NCBI RefSeq assembly: GCF_003286085.1
Contig: NW_020825333.1
Span: 1 to 64,000, forward strand
Direction: 5' to 3'
Source of the DNA: Drosophila persimilis
Lineage: Eukaryota; Arthropoda; Insecta; Diptera; Drosophilidae
Length of the DNA: 64,000 nucleotides
Below, one piece after another: positions 1 to 10,100 of the stretch. Made by a program: the position numbers and the translations under genes. How positions within the stretch are numbered: the first letter of the stretch is position 1; each line of letters begins with the position of its first letter. The notes beneath the pieces are model-generated. The model was not told the DNA's origin, did not search any database, and saw only the letters and a program-made list of their open reading frames with translations.

Positions 1-926
1 ATTTCGGTGCTGCAATGGATGTATTTACCCATTGCGTCGTTGAAAGTATTGAAGTTGCCTGCTTCAAGTATTAGGCGCAGCTTGTCATGCTTACAATTGC
101 GAGTCATGGCTGCTATGGACTCTTTCGTCGAAAATTTGTTGGCGTTATCTGCGTCTAGCCCTTCATCAATATATGATGCTTCGAGCTGCTTGCGCAGATT
201 GTCAATATAGGTGGTATATTGAGATGCCGTTTTTCCTTTTTGTTTAATATTGGATATTTTTGCTTTAATAACGTCAGAGGATTCTCCCTTGACGTTATCA
301 TTAAGCTTTTGGATTATGCCATTGATCGTTTGTTCACTTTGGCCTTTATAAAGGATAGAGCCCGTTATCTTTGATTTGATAACTTCAATGGCTAGATCTT
401 CTTGATCTCCTTTAGTCCTATCCGTGATTTTTAACGCTGTTAAGAAACGTTGAAGAGACTGTTTACTGCCGTCAAACTCTGGGATAGAGGATGAGACTAG
501 TTTCACGTACTGCCGATCTTTTTCTACTTGGTTCATTTTGTCTGATATTGTTATTTCGGTTTTTAGTTCCGAGTCGCTTCCGACGTCGGTGTCTATTATA
601 TCTTTGCAAAGGTCTATACTTTCTAATTGAGGATTTAATTCTGTGTCGCTTTCGACTTCAGTGTCTATTATCGGCTTTGATTCATCTATATTGTCTAGTT
701 GACTTTCATCAAAATGAGCTAACGAACCTAGACTTTTTGGGACATGTATCTCAATACCTCTTCTTTCTGCAATGGTTGTCAACCTTGTATTCAAAGATCG
801 TAATAGCCTTTGGCATTGATGCTGGTTTTCACTAGTTAGCTTGTTATCTCGAGAACTTACTAATTGTGTGATTCTATTATATTGTGCTACTATGTTATTG
901 ACATGGTGTATTAGCGTTTCTGTTTT

Positions 927-2030
927 TATACCCGATACTCAAAATGAGTATTGGGGTATATTAGATTTGTGGTAAAAGTGGATGTGTGTAACGTCCAGAA
1001 GGAATCGTTTCCGACCCTATAAAGTATATATATTCTTGATCAGCATCAATAGCCGAGTCGATTGAGCCCTGTCTGTCTGTCCGTCCGTCCGTCTGTCCGT
1101 CTGTCCGTCCCCTTCAGCGCCTAATGCTCAAAGACTATAAGAGCTAGAGCAACGATGTTTTGGATCCAGACTTCTCTGATATGTCACTGCTCCAAAAATA
1201 TTTCAAAACTTTGCCCCGCCCACTTCCGCCCCCACAAAGGGCGAAAATCTGTGGCATCCACAATTTTAAAGATACGAGAAAACTAATCGCAGAATCGTAG
1301 AAGATGACTATATCTTCTGGAGTGCAAAATCTGAACCAGATCGTATAATTATTACAGCCAGAATCACGAAAACAATTTCACTCTTTCTCGCTCTGTCTCA
1401 CTCTAACACACAGGTTTCATGGTCGGTTTTGCCAATTGCAAAATATGAGTTCAAGGATCTCAGAACCTATAAGAGCCAGAGCAACCAAATTTGGTATCCA
1501 CACTCCTGTGATATCGGACCTTGACCGTTTCGTGTCCAAATTTCGCCACACCCCCTTCCGCCCCCGCAAAGGACGAAAATCTGAGGCAACCACAAATCTC
1601 AGAGACTATTAAGGCTAGAGTAACCAAATTTGGTACACACACTCCTTTAAGATGTCACTATAAAACGTATATCTCAGAATTTCGCCCCACCCCCATCCGC
1701 CCCCACAAAGGACGAAAATCTGTTGCATCCACAATATTGCAGATTTGAGAAAACTAAAAACGCAGAATCATAGATAATGACCATATCTATTAGATTGCTG
1801 AATGTGGATCAGATCAGATCATTTTTATAGCCAAAAGGAACAAATCAATTTGCAGTGGCTACGCAGCGCCCGACGTCACGCTCAGACTGATTTTCTGTCT
1901 CTCTCGCACGCACTCTTTGTCGTGTCGTTTAATATTAGCGGCGTCTGCCGGAGGAGAGCCATACTGATTTAGTATCGGGTATAACTGTAGAGTTGCGGTG
2001 TCCGCAGCAACTCACAACGTTCCCCCTCGT
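927..2030 (+). mobile_element. DINE-1/INE-1 (helentron-associated) copy 1
   Basis: A non-coding repeat starting TATACCCGATAC and ending CCCCCTCGT. It has a matching inner GTATCGGGTATA near the end (sub-terminal inverted repeat), a (GTCY)n microsatellite at about 1068-1110, and a 3' hairpin at 1990-2013 (gagttgc paired with gcaactc). It lies between two T residues of the errantivirus-like leader without a target duplication, as expected for helentrons. The same insertion at the same site is present in copies B and C, so it predates duplication of the host unit. Small open frames inside it are not genes. Confidence 0.87.
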
Positions 2031-2280
2031 TATTACTGTATTCTTGTTGATACATTTATACGACTTTTCAAAAAGTTGTTTACTTTCTATAAGTTTTTTC
2101 GCTAATACTGGCCATTCCATAATATTTTATTCGTTTTCTGGGTGCAATAAACAAGTATTAAGTGAATTTAATGCTGAAAAAAAATATTTTTTTTTGTTAT
2201 GTGACGAATATGTTTGCATATGTATACTGCAATTTCTTGTGTCACTGTCACTTGTTTTTTGTTGCCTATAATTCACTTTA

Positions 2281-2300
2281 CAGTCCACCCGGGGGCGCCA
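2281..2300 (-). other. Primer-binding site of errantivirus-like copy A
   Basis: On the minus strand this reads TGGCGCCCCCGGGTGGACTG just inside the LTR. The first eight bases match the complement of a tRNA-Lys 3' end with CCA, as used by gypsy itself; the rest diverges from the Lys site I remember. The same sequence occurs in copy B at 6339-6358. Confidence 0.6.
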
Positions 2301-2305
2301 TGAAA

Positions 2306-2542
2306 AATTAGAAGAGTTTTTCTAATCAGTTACCGAAAACTTTGGGTGGCTGTAATTTAAATTATTTATTTGGCGGGGCGAAAAACTTGATACGCTCGAT
2401 CTTTCAAGGTTGGCGAACAACTATATTTTCTTCACAATTCAAATCTCTTACTCTAGCTATCCTACGGTGGCAAAGCGGGGCGAATTCGCCAAGAGCGAGA
2501 GAGCGAGCTTTTATTGCGCTCCCGCTTTGCCCTAGCCTAACT
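2306..2542 (-). repeat. LTR of errantivirus-like element (copy A)
   Basis: About 237 bp, repeated nearly identically at 6364-6600. On the minus strand it would run AGTTA...TAATT, with TACA flanking its outer side (2543-2546), which fits gypsy-group target preference. An alternative reading is TGTAAG...TTTTTCA (2301-2545), so the edges are uncertain by a few bases. Confidence 0.6.
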
Positions 2543-2545
2543 TAC

Positions 2546-2550
2546 ACTAG
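2546..2550. repeat. Target duplication ACTAG, left of solo BEL LTR
   Basis: ACTAG precedes the LTR at 2551 and recurs directly after it at 2950-2954. A 5-bp duplication fits BEL/Pao integrase. The identical pentamer flanks the four-copy array at 6604-6608 and 30182-30186. Confidence 0.8.
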
Positions 2551-2949
2551 TGTTACGGCAGAAACCGCAGCGGCAGCTCTAAATATCACTGCGCCTAACA
2601 GTCCTGAATATCACTGCGCCTAACAGCCCTGAATATCACTGCGTTAACAGCACAAACATTAACAGCGTTGAGCAAAGGGTTAATTAGGGCGAAGGGCAGA
2701 CAAAGGCAGGAAGAAGGAAGAAGGAAGAACGAAAACAAAAGGCAGCAGAAAAAGCACTGAAGCGGTACAAGTTTTTTAGCGCTAGCTCGTAGTTTAACAC
2801 CCGCCCGAATTTGTAAATGAATAAATGAATAAAATAAATCAAACCAATAAAACCGATCTGAAGAACAAAACCACGGGAGGCGTATTGAACACGGGAGGCT
2901 TATCAAACGTACGGCCCCAGATTTGGAGGCGTTGCCCGGCGCGGCAATA
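2551..2949 (+). repeat. Solo LTR of the BEL-family element
   Basis: 399 bp from TGTTACGG to GGCAATA, flanked on both sides by ACTAG and with no internal region. It matches the array LTRs (392 bp) with a short extra purine stretch near 2710. Near its 5' side are three 25-bp tandem repeats containing AATATCACTGCG, and AATAAA-type signals follow at about 2820-2840. A solo LTR is the usual product of recombination between the two LTRs of a full element. The plus strand is given to match the array orientation. Confidence 0.9.
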
Positions 2950-2980
2950 ACTAGACTTCATAATTCAGATCAATAACTAA

Positions 2981-3721
2981 TCATTGTGGCCATGGATGGA
3001 AGGTCACGCAACAGTCTGTATACTGTGTGCATAAATCTTTTAGTTTTCTTTTAAATAGTGGAAAGTTTTTAGTTAGCTTTTTCATGACATCTTCGTGTCT
3101 ATCCTTGCTAATTTCTTGGACTATATCATAGTCACTTAGCATTTCGGTTTTTATTTTATTAATATTTAGGATTTTGGTTGAGTTTGTTGTATTCAACACT
3201 CGGACAAAAATGTTGTTTTTATTGGAAATTGTATTTCCAATGAATATTCCGTCCTCAATTTCTTGATTCGGGATTAGAAGGGTATGTTCTGTTGACGCTA
3301 ATTTAATTTGTCGGACAACTTCAGCGCGTGCTGGAAGAATTGTGGCATTATTATCACAAGTGTGTGTGATAGGTATGTTTATTGGGAAGTTAAGATTGTT
3401 TGGCCGTAGTATTAGAGTGTCACTAGTATGTGTACAATCTAATAGGAAATTGCATTTTTTAATGAAGTCTATACCTATAATGCCATCGCTAGGGATTGGA
3501 AAGTTTTGTTCAACTAAATGATAATCGTGTGGGATTATATACTTTCCTGTAGATAATTCTACGAATGCTAAACCTTTTGAAAAAACTGAACCTTCGCCGA
3601 TTCCTGATATTTTGGTTGATATGTTAACATTAACATTATCAAAAATATAGATATTTTCTTTTAGTATTGAAATGTCTGCACCAGTATCTATTAATAAGGT
3701 AAATGTATTACCTGTTTTCAA
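2981..3721 (-). CDS. Retroelement aspartic protease region (copy B)
   Basis: A 246-residue frame opening MKTGNTFTLLIDTGADISIL. The DTGA motif near residue 13 is the catalytic aspartate of a retropepsin-type protease, which would cleave the Gag-Pol polyprotein. GIIGIDFIKKCN near residues 79-90 is the second conserved protease block. The C-terminal third (KDRHEDVMKKLTKNF and following) resembles the linker before reverse transcriptase in gypsy-type Pol, but no polymerase motifs follow. gag lies just upstream at 3799-4860. The nearly identical frame at 30213-30956 belongs to copy C. This is a fossil part of an LTR element, not a host protease. Confidence 0.75.
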   Translation of the reverse strand: MKTGNTFTLLIDTGADISILKENIYIFDNVNVNISTKISGIGEGSVFSKGLAFVELSTGKYIIPHDYHLVEQNFPIPSDGIIGIDFIKKCNFLLDCTHTSDTLILRPNNLNFPINIPITHTCDNNATILPARAEVVRQIKLASTEHTLLIPNQEIEDGIFIGNTISNKNNIFVRVLNTTNSTKILNINKIKTEMLSDYDIVQEISKDRHEDVMKKLTKNFPLFKRKLKDLCTQYTDCCVTFHPWPQ

Positions 3722-3798
3722 ATTTTTAAGCTTTATAAATATTCCTGAACTAAGATTGATGTTGTATACTATCGCACAATTTGAATATCTTAAGGGGT

Positions 3799-4860
3799 TT
3801 ATTGGTTTTCCGAACTACTTTCAGTAGCTCGTACATTTACATTGTTGGCATTGTTTTGGCCTCTGTTTGAGTTGCCCTGGCCCCTAGAGTTTCCTCTATT
3901 TTGGCCTCTATAATTGCCTCTGTAATTATTTTGGTTATTGTTACTATAGTAATTACCTCTGTTTTGGTAATTACCTCTGTTCGATCTATTATTGCCTCGG
4001 TTATTGTAACTTCTTCGATAACCGCTGTTGCCTCTGTAATGAAATACTGTGCTGGCATTTCCAGTTATTTCGGTGCTGCAATGGATGTATTTACCCATTG
4101 CGTCGTTGAAAGTATTGAAGTTGCCTGCTTCAAGTATTAGGCGCAGCTTGTCATGCTTACAATTGCGAGTCATGGCTGCTATGGACTCTTTCGTCGAAAA
4201 TTTGTTGGCGTTATCTGCGTCTAGCCCTTCATCAATATATGATGCTTCGAGCTGCTTGCGCAGATTGTCAATATAGGTGGTATATTGAGATGCCGTTTTT
4301 CCTTTTTGTTTAATATTGGATATTTTTGCTTTAATAACGTCAGAGGATTCTCCCTTGACGTTATCATTAAGCTTTTGGATTATGCCATTGATCGTTTGTT
4401 CACTTTGGCCTTTATAAAGGATAGAGCCCGTTATCTTTGATTTGATAACTTCAATGGCTAGATCTTCTTGATCTCCTTTAGTCCTATCCGTGATTTTTAA
4501 CGCTGTTAAGAAACGTTGAAGAGACTGTTTACTGCCGTCAAACTCTGGGATAGAGGATGAGACTAGTTTCACGTACTGCCGATCTTTTTCTACTTGGTTC
4601 ATTTTGTCTGATATTGTTATTTCGGTTTTTAGTTCCGAGTCGCTTCCGACGTCGGTGTCTATTATATCTTTGCAAAGGTCTATACTTTCTAATTGAGGAT
4701 TTAATTCTGTGTCGCTTTCGACTTCAGTGTCTATTATCGGCTTTGATTCATCTATATTGTCTAGTTGACTTTCATCAAAATGAGCTAACGAACCTAGACT
4801 TTTTGGGACATGTATCTCAATACCTCTTCTTTCTGCAATGGTTGTCAGCCTTGTATTCAA
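3799..4860 (-). CDS. Gag of errantivirus-like element (copy B)
   Basis: A 353-residue frame starting MNTRLTTIAERRG. The N-terminal ~100 residues are acidic and low-complexity (DTEVESDTELN-type repeats). Residues ~105-270 (IPEFDGSKQSLQRFLTAL and following) have the capsid-like layout of gypsy-group Gag. The last ~75 residues are rich in Arg, Gly and Asn (RGNYQNRGNYY) and contain no CCHC zinc knuckle, which is typical of errantivirus Gag, where the basic tail is thought to bind RNA. Partial copies occur at 1-794 and, interrupted by a DINE, at 31034-33208. Confidence 0.75.
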   Translation of the reverse strand: MNTRLTTIAERRGIEIHVPKSLGSLAHFDESQLDNIDESKPIIDTEVESDTELNPQLESIDLCKDIIDTDVGSDSELKTEITISDKMNQVEKDRQYVKLVSSSIPEFDGSKQSLQRFLTALKITDRTKGDQEDLAIEVIKSKITGSILYKGQSEQTINGIIQKLNDNVKGESSDVIKAKISNIKQKGKTASQYTTYIDNLRKQLEASYIDEGLDADNANKFSTKESIAAMTRNCKHDKLRLILEAGNFNTFNDAMGKYIHCSTEITGNASTVFHYRGNSGYRRSYNNRGNNRSNRGNYQNRGNYYSNNNQNNYRGNYRGQNRGNSRGQGNSNRGQNNANNVNVRATESSSENQ

Positions 4861-4992
4861 AGATCGTAATAGCCTTTGGCATTGATGCTGGTTTTCACTA
4901 GTTAGCTTGTTATCTCGAGAACTTACTAATTGTGTGATTCTATTATATTGTGCTACTATGTTATTGACATGGTGTATTAGCGTTTCTGTTTT

Positions 4993-6088
4993 TATACCCG
5001 ATACTCAAAATGAGTATTGGGGTATATTAGATTTGTGGTAAAAGTGGATGTGTGTAACGTCCAGAAGGAATCGTTTCCGACCCTATAAAGTATATATATT
5101 CTTGATCAGCATCAATAGCCGAGTCGATTGAGCCCTGTCTGTCTGTCCGTCTGTCCGTCTGTCCGTCCCCTTCAGCGCCTAATGCTCAAAGACTATAAGA
5201 GCTAGAGCAACGATGTTTTGGATCCAGACTTCTCTGATATGTCACTGCTCCAAAAATATTTCAAAACTTTGCCCCGCCCACTTCCGCCCCCACAAAGGGC
5301 GAAAATCTGTGGCATCCACAATTTTAAAGATACGAGAAAACTAATCGCAGAATCGTAGAAAATGACTATATCTTCTAGAGTGCAAAATCTGAACCAGATC
5401 GTATAATTATTACAGCCAGAATCACGAAAACAATTTCACTCTTTCTCGCTCTGTCTCACTCTAACACACAGGTTTCATGGTCGGTTTTGCCAATTGCAAA
5501 ATATGAGTTCAAGGATCTCAGAACCTATAAGAGCCAGAGCAACCAAATTTGGTATCCACACTCCTGTGATATCGGACCTTGACCGTTTCGTGTCCAAATT
5601 TCGCCACACCCCCTTCCGCCCCCGCAAAGGACGAAAATCTGAGGCAACCACAAATCTCAGAGACTATTAAGGCTAGAGTAACCAAATTTGGTACACACAC
5701 TCCTTTAAGATGTCACTATAAAACGTATATCTCAGAATTTCGCCCCACCCCCATCCGCCCCCACAAAGGACGAAAATCTGTTGCATCCACAATATTGCAG
5801 ATTTGTGAAAACTAAAAACGCAGAATCATAGATAATGACCATATCTATTAGATTGCTGAATGTGGATCAGATCAGATCATTTTTATAGCCAAAAGGAACA
5901 AATCAATTTGCAGTGGCTACGCAGCGCCCGACGTCACGCTCAGACTGATTTTCTGTCTCTCTCGCACGCACTCTTTGTCGTGTCGTTTAATATTAGCGGC
6001 GTCTGCCGGAGGAGAGCCATACTGATTTAGTATCGGGTATAACTGTAGAGTTGCGGTGTCCGCAGCAACTCACAACGTTCCCCCTCGT
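4993..6088 (+). mobile_element. DINE-1/INE-1 copy 2
   Basis: It is nearly identical to copy 1 and sits at the same site in the errantivirus-like leader, between T residues. It begins TATACCCGATAC and ends CCCCCTCGT, with a (GTCY)n run at about 5137-5166 and the 3' hairpin shortly before 6075. It was carried along by duplication of the host unit rather than inserted independently. Confidence 0.87.
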
Positions 6089-6338
6089 TATTACTGTATT
6101 CTTGTTGATACATTTATACGACTTTTCAAAAAGTTGTTTACTTTCTATAAGTTTTTTCGCTAATACTGGCCATTCCATAATATTTTATTCGTTTTCTGCG
6201 TGCAATAAACAAGTATTAAGTGAATTTAATGCTGAAAAAAAATATTTTTTTTTGTTATGTGACGAATATGTTTGCATATGTATACTGCAATTTCTTGTGT
6301 CACTGTCACTTGTTTTTTGTTGCCTATAATTCACTTTA

Positions 6339-6358
6339 CAGTCCACCCGGGGGCGCCA
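6339..6358 (-). other. Primer-binding site of errantivirus-like copy B
   Basis: Same 20-base sequence as at 2281-2300, reading TGGCGCCCCC... on the minus strand just inside the LTR at 6364-6600. Confidence 0.6.
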
Positions 6359-6363
6359 TGAAA

Positions 6364-6600
6364 AATTAGAAGAGTTTTTCTAATCAGTTACCGAAAACTT
6401 TGGGTGGCTGTAATTTAAATTATTTATTTGGCGGGGCGAAAAACTTGATACGCTCGATTTTTCAAGGTTGGCGAACAACTATATTTTCTTCATAATTCAA
6501 ATCTCTTACTCTAGCTATCCTACGGTGGCAAAGCGGGGCGAATTCGCCAAGAGCGAGAGAGCGAGCTTTTATTGCGCTCCCGCTTTGCCCTAGCCTAACT
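6364..6600 (-). repeat. LTR of errantivirus-like element (copy B)
   Basis: Near-identical partner of the LTR at 2306-2542. TACA (6601-6604) and then the BEL array follow on its outer side. Confidence 0.6.
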
Positions 6601-6603
6601 TAC

Positions 6604-6608
6604 ACTAG
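6604..6608. repeat. ACTAG, left flank of the BEL array
   Basis: It matches ACTAG at 30182-30186, directly after the last array LTR. The whole 23.6-kb array thus has the ends of a single BEL integration. Confidence 0.85.
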
Positions 6609-7000
6609 TGTTACGGCAGAAACCGCAGCGGCAGCTCTAAATATCACTGCGCCTAACAGTCCTGAATATCACTGCGCCTAACAGCCCTGAATATCACTGC
6701 GTTAACAACACAAACATTAACAGCGCTGAGCAAAGGGTTAATTAGGGCGAAGGGCAGACAAAGGCAGGAAGAAGGAAGAACGAAAACAAAAGGCAGCAGA
6801 AAAAGCACTGAAGCGGTACAAGTTTTTTAGCGCTAGCTCGTAGTTTAACACCCGCCCGAATTTGTAAATGAATAAATGAATAAAATAAATCAAACCAATA
6901 AAACCGATCTGAAGAACAAAACCACGGGAGGCGTATTGAACACGGGAGGCTTATCAAACGTACGGCCCCAGATTTGGAGGCGTTGCCCGGCGCGGCAATA
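6609..7000 (+). repeat. BEL array LTR 1
   Basis: 392 bp, TGTTACGG to GGCAATA, with three 25-bp tandem repeats near the 5' side and AATAAA-type signals about 130 bp before the end. The primer site starts two bases after its right end. Confidence 0.9.
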
Positions 7001-7002
7001 TT

Positions 7003-7124
7003 TGGTTCCCATACCGGGAATTGAACCCGGGCCTCCCGGGTGAGAGCCGGGTATCCCATATTGTCTAGTGGTTAGGATACCCGGCTCTCACCCGGGAGGC
7101 CCGGGTTCAATTCCCGGTATGGGA
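7003..7124. repeat. tRNA-derived hairpin at BEL junction 1
   Basis: TGG (7003-7005) and T (7006) are the complement of discriminator A plus CCA. They are followed by 50 bases complementary to the 3' part of tRNA-Glu (7007-7056), an 18-nt loop (7057-7074) and the matching arm (7075-7124). The arms pair perfectly over 50 bp. TGG cannot come from a eukaryotic tRNA gene, because CCA is added after transcription, so reverse transcription of a mature tRNA is implied. The right side continues directly into the internal region of copy 1. Confidence 0.85.
7054..7124 (+). tRNA. tRNA-Glu(CTC)-like sequence carried by the BEL element
   Basis: 71 nt with acceptor TCCCATA/TATGGGA, anticodon stem CCCGG/CCGGG around loop CTCTCAC (anticodon CTC), and A-box- and B-box-like segments (TAGTGGTTAGGA, GGTTCAATTCC). 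The cloverleaf is complete, but discriminator A and a T-run terminator do not follow. The context shows it is a retroelement-borne copy of a tRNA used as primer, not a host tRNA gene. Whether Pol III transcribes it is unknown. Confidence 0.6.
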
Positions 7125-10100
7125 GGTATGGGATTCAAGAGAATCTCATGAGGCTGCAAAGGTGCCTGAAAGGTGCTGCTTTGGAAGCAGTACGAGGAAA
7201 ATTAATGATGCCCGCAACAGTTCGACTAGCCATCGAGACTCTTCGAATGCTATACGGCCGACCAGAGGCCATATATCACACCCTGCAGACGAAGCTAAGA
7301 ATGGAGCCGTCCGTGAAATCGAGCAGCATCGAAAGCCTAGTGCGCCTGGCGCTGTCGGTGCAAAATTATCGCGCTACTGTTGACGCGATAGGACTGTCCG
7401 CCTATCTGAACGACCCAATGTTACTTCGCGACCTTGTGGAGAAGCTCCCATTCGACTTGAAACTGGATTGGGCCAGACAAAGCGCTGGACTTCCGAGGGT
7501 AAATATCGCTGTTTTCGACGATTGGCTATTCCGAGTCGCATCGTGCGCAAGCACCGTGATGCCAGTAGCACCCGAGAAAGAAGTCTGCACGAAGGAGAAG
7601 AACCCAAGAATCCGGCTTATGGTGCACAATGATAGCAGCGCACAACCGCCCTGCCGTAGGTGCAATGGGGCCCACAAATTGGAGGACTGTAAGCAGTTCC
7701 TGGAGCTAGAAGGGCCAGGTAGATGGAACTTCGTCAGAGAAAATAAGCTATGCTGGAGGTGCCTTGGCAAACACTTTATAAGGCACTGTAAGTCAACAAG
7801 AGTATGTTCCGTCGACGGATGCTCGAGAAAGCACCATTTCCTCCTCCACAACAGTAACCAGCAAAGCTCTACGGTAGAGAATAGGCCGAAGGAAAGCACT
7901 ACGGTACTGCACACGATGCAGAACGAAGCTGCGTTGTTTAGATACGTCCCCTTAACATTGTATGGACCGAACGGCCAAATGCAAGTGTTCGCACTGATAG
8001 ACGAAGGATCCGCCTGTACCCTAATCGAGACGGAGATAACGGAAAAACTAGGTATCGATGGCCCCTCGGACGAGCTATGCCTACGCTGGACTGGAGACAT
8101 CACGCAGAGAGAATCTCAATCCAAATGGAAAAGCCTAGCGATCACTCCAAGGGACAATGTGGCTCGCAGATTCACGCTTCAAAACGTGAGAACAGTAAAA
8201 AACCTGGATCTGCCGAAGCAGACGCTGGACGACTCAATCCTGAAATCCCATTCGCACCTGGAAAAGCTACCGATACTCAGCTACAAGGACGTGAGAGCGT
8301 CATTGATCATCGGATTGGACAACGTGAAACTTGGAGTGCCACTGACCGTCAAAGAACGCGAGAATTCCGAATTTATCGCCGCCAAGTCCAGGTTGGGGTG
8401 GTCTGTTTATGGCCGCAGAAAGGGCGACGGGCCAGCGAGTCCGCGGGTAATGCACGTATGCGAATGTAATAAACACCCACAGCTGGACACTCTTGTAAAA
8501 GAGAGTTTCTCATTAGACGCGGTTGGCATAAACATGGCGAAGAGCACACTCAGGTCCAAAGAGGACGAAAGAGCAAAAACAATACTGGAAAATTGCACGA
8601 GGTTTAGCAGCGAAATGAAGAGATGGGAGACAGGACTCCTCTGGCGGTACGACAACGTGGAACTTCCTTCCTCCAGAGAGATGGCAATGCGACGACTTCG
8701 GTGCCTAGAATCTCGTATGACACGCGATAAGGTGCTACGAGAGTTCGTAAACGAACAGATTAAGAGGTACGAAGACATCGGCTACGTCCGAAAACTGGAA
8801 AAAGATGAAATGGTCGAAGGCAAACGCTCCTGGTATCTGCCCGTATTCGTAACTAAGAACCCGAACAAAGGCAAATTAAGACTCGTATGGGATGCAGCAG
8901 CCAAAGTGGAAGGCATCGCTCTTAATTCAATGCTACTAAAGGGCCCCGACCAATTGCCATCGCTGGTAGGAGTAATATCGCGCTTTCGAGAGAAGTCTAT
9001 TGGCATCTGCGGAGATATTAGAGAAATGTTTCACCAGGTTAGGATACGTACGGAGGATCAAAGCTCACAGCAGTTTCTCTGGAGATATGGTGACACCAGT
9101 CGAGAACCGGATAGGTACGTAATGAGCGTAATGACCTTTGGTGCTTCTTGTTCCCCAGCAGCAGCGACCTACGTGAGAGATAGGAACGCTGAAAGGTTCA
9201 TCGAGGAACAAAGAGAGGAAGTAGAGGCCATACTTCGCAACACCTTTGTAGATGACTGGCTCCAAAGCTGTGACTCAGAAGACGAAATGGTCCGTCTAGC
9301 GCTGGCAGTGAGGAACATACACAAAGAAGGAGGCTTCGAGATGAGAGGATGGATATCTAACTCGAGCACTGTGATGAGAGCGCTCTCAGGAGATGGAGAT
9401 CATCAAGAACGACCCATCGAGATGACGGACTCAACAAGACGAGAACGAGTGCTTGGCATGTGGTGGCATCCAAGGAATGATTACTTCACCTTCGTCAATA
9501 AGTTTCCGAATGACATATACGACGAAGCGAAAACTGTGACGAAGCGGTCAATTCTACGTACAGTCATGACCATCTTCGATCCCTTAGGACTACTGGGGTT
9601 CTATATTATACAGGCAAAGATAATACTGCAGGACGTGTGGAGGTCGGCCGTAGGCTGGGATGAACAGGTCGAAGAAAGCGAACGTCAACGTTGGATGATA
9701 TGGGCACGGCAACTACAAAACATCGAAGAATTAAGGGTTCCACGATATCTCGGTCTAACGAAAGAAACATCTAATATCCAATTACACATCTTTACAGACG
9801 CGAGTATAAACGCCTTTGCAGCCGTCGCCTACATAAGGATCGAACAAAGAGGAGAAGTCAGATGCACACTACTCGCATCCAAGACAAGAGTGGCACCATT
9901 GAAACCAATTTCGATTCCCAGGATGGAGCTTATGGTAGCGATCCTCGGCCTACGACTAGCTAAACTCATAACACAGGAGCTCTCCGTCGAGGTCAAGCGA
10001 CGTGTTTTTTGGACCGACTCCAAGAACGTGTTGTATTGGATATGTTCAGACGCCCGAAAGTACCATCAGTTCGTCGCGCTCCGAATTGGAGAGATCTTGG

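Larger units (their letters stand above)
1..2542 (-). mobile_element. Errantivirus-like LTR element, copy A (partial, cut by window start)
   Basis: A minus-strand Ty3/gypsy-type fossil. Reading right to left it shows an LTR (about 2306-2542), a primer site (2281-2300), a leader containing a DINE, and the N-terminal part of gag (about 1-794). It is nearly identical to copy B at an offset of about 4,066 bases, so the two are recent duplicates. Protease and later parts would lie outside the window. The assignment to the gypsy/errantivirus group rests on the LTR ends (AGTTA to TAATT on the minus strand), the Lys-type TGGCGCCC primer site and the Arg/Gly/Asn-rich Gag tail seen in copy B. It is a partial, broken copy. 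Confidence 0.75.
2955..6600 (-). mobile_element. Errantivirus-like LTR element, copy B
   Basis: The most complete copy of the minus-strand errantivirus-like unit. From right to left: LTR 6364-6600, primer site 6339-6358, leader with a DINE at 4993-6088, gag 3799-4860 and an aspartic protease 2981-3721. No reverse transcriptase, RNase H, integrase or envelope part is seen, so it is a partial fossil that could only have moved with help. The sequence to its left, next to the solo BEL LTR, is the LTR of copy A. The arrangement is therefore a head-to-tail tandem of the same unit, with BEL sequence lodged at each junction. Confidence 0.75.

Noticed and set aside
1068-1110. (GTCY)n runs as a CRISPR-like or satellite array
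   Set aside because: Short 4-bp microsatellites are a standard part of DINE elements; there are no spacers.
1460-1748. Small frames on both strands inside DINE copies (60-92 residues, repeated at each copy)
   Set aside because: They recur only because the DINE recurs, lack domains, and overlap each other on opposite strands; DINEs are non-coding.
2342-2623. 93-residue plus-strand frame across the errantivirus-like LTR into the BEL LTR
   Set aside because: It spans two unrelated elements; its tail equals the LTR-encoded end of BEL Pol only because the LTR is the same.
7003-7124. Host tRNA-Glu gene cluster
   Set aside because: The sequence is welded to LTR ends, includes the CCA complement, and repeats only with the array; a genuine tRNA gene would lack CCA and have a T-run terminator.
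7402-8103. 233-residue minus-strand frame opposite BEL Gag, also in the other three copies
   Set aside because: It is a shadow of the Gag-Pol frame, with no domain and composition dictated by the opposite strand.
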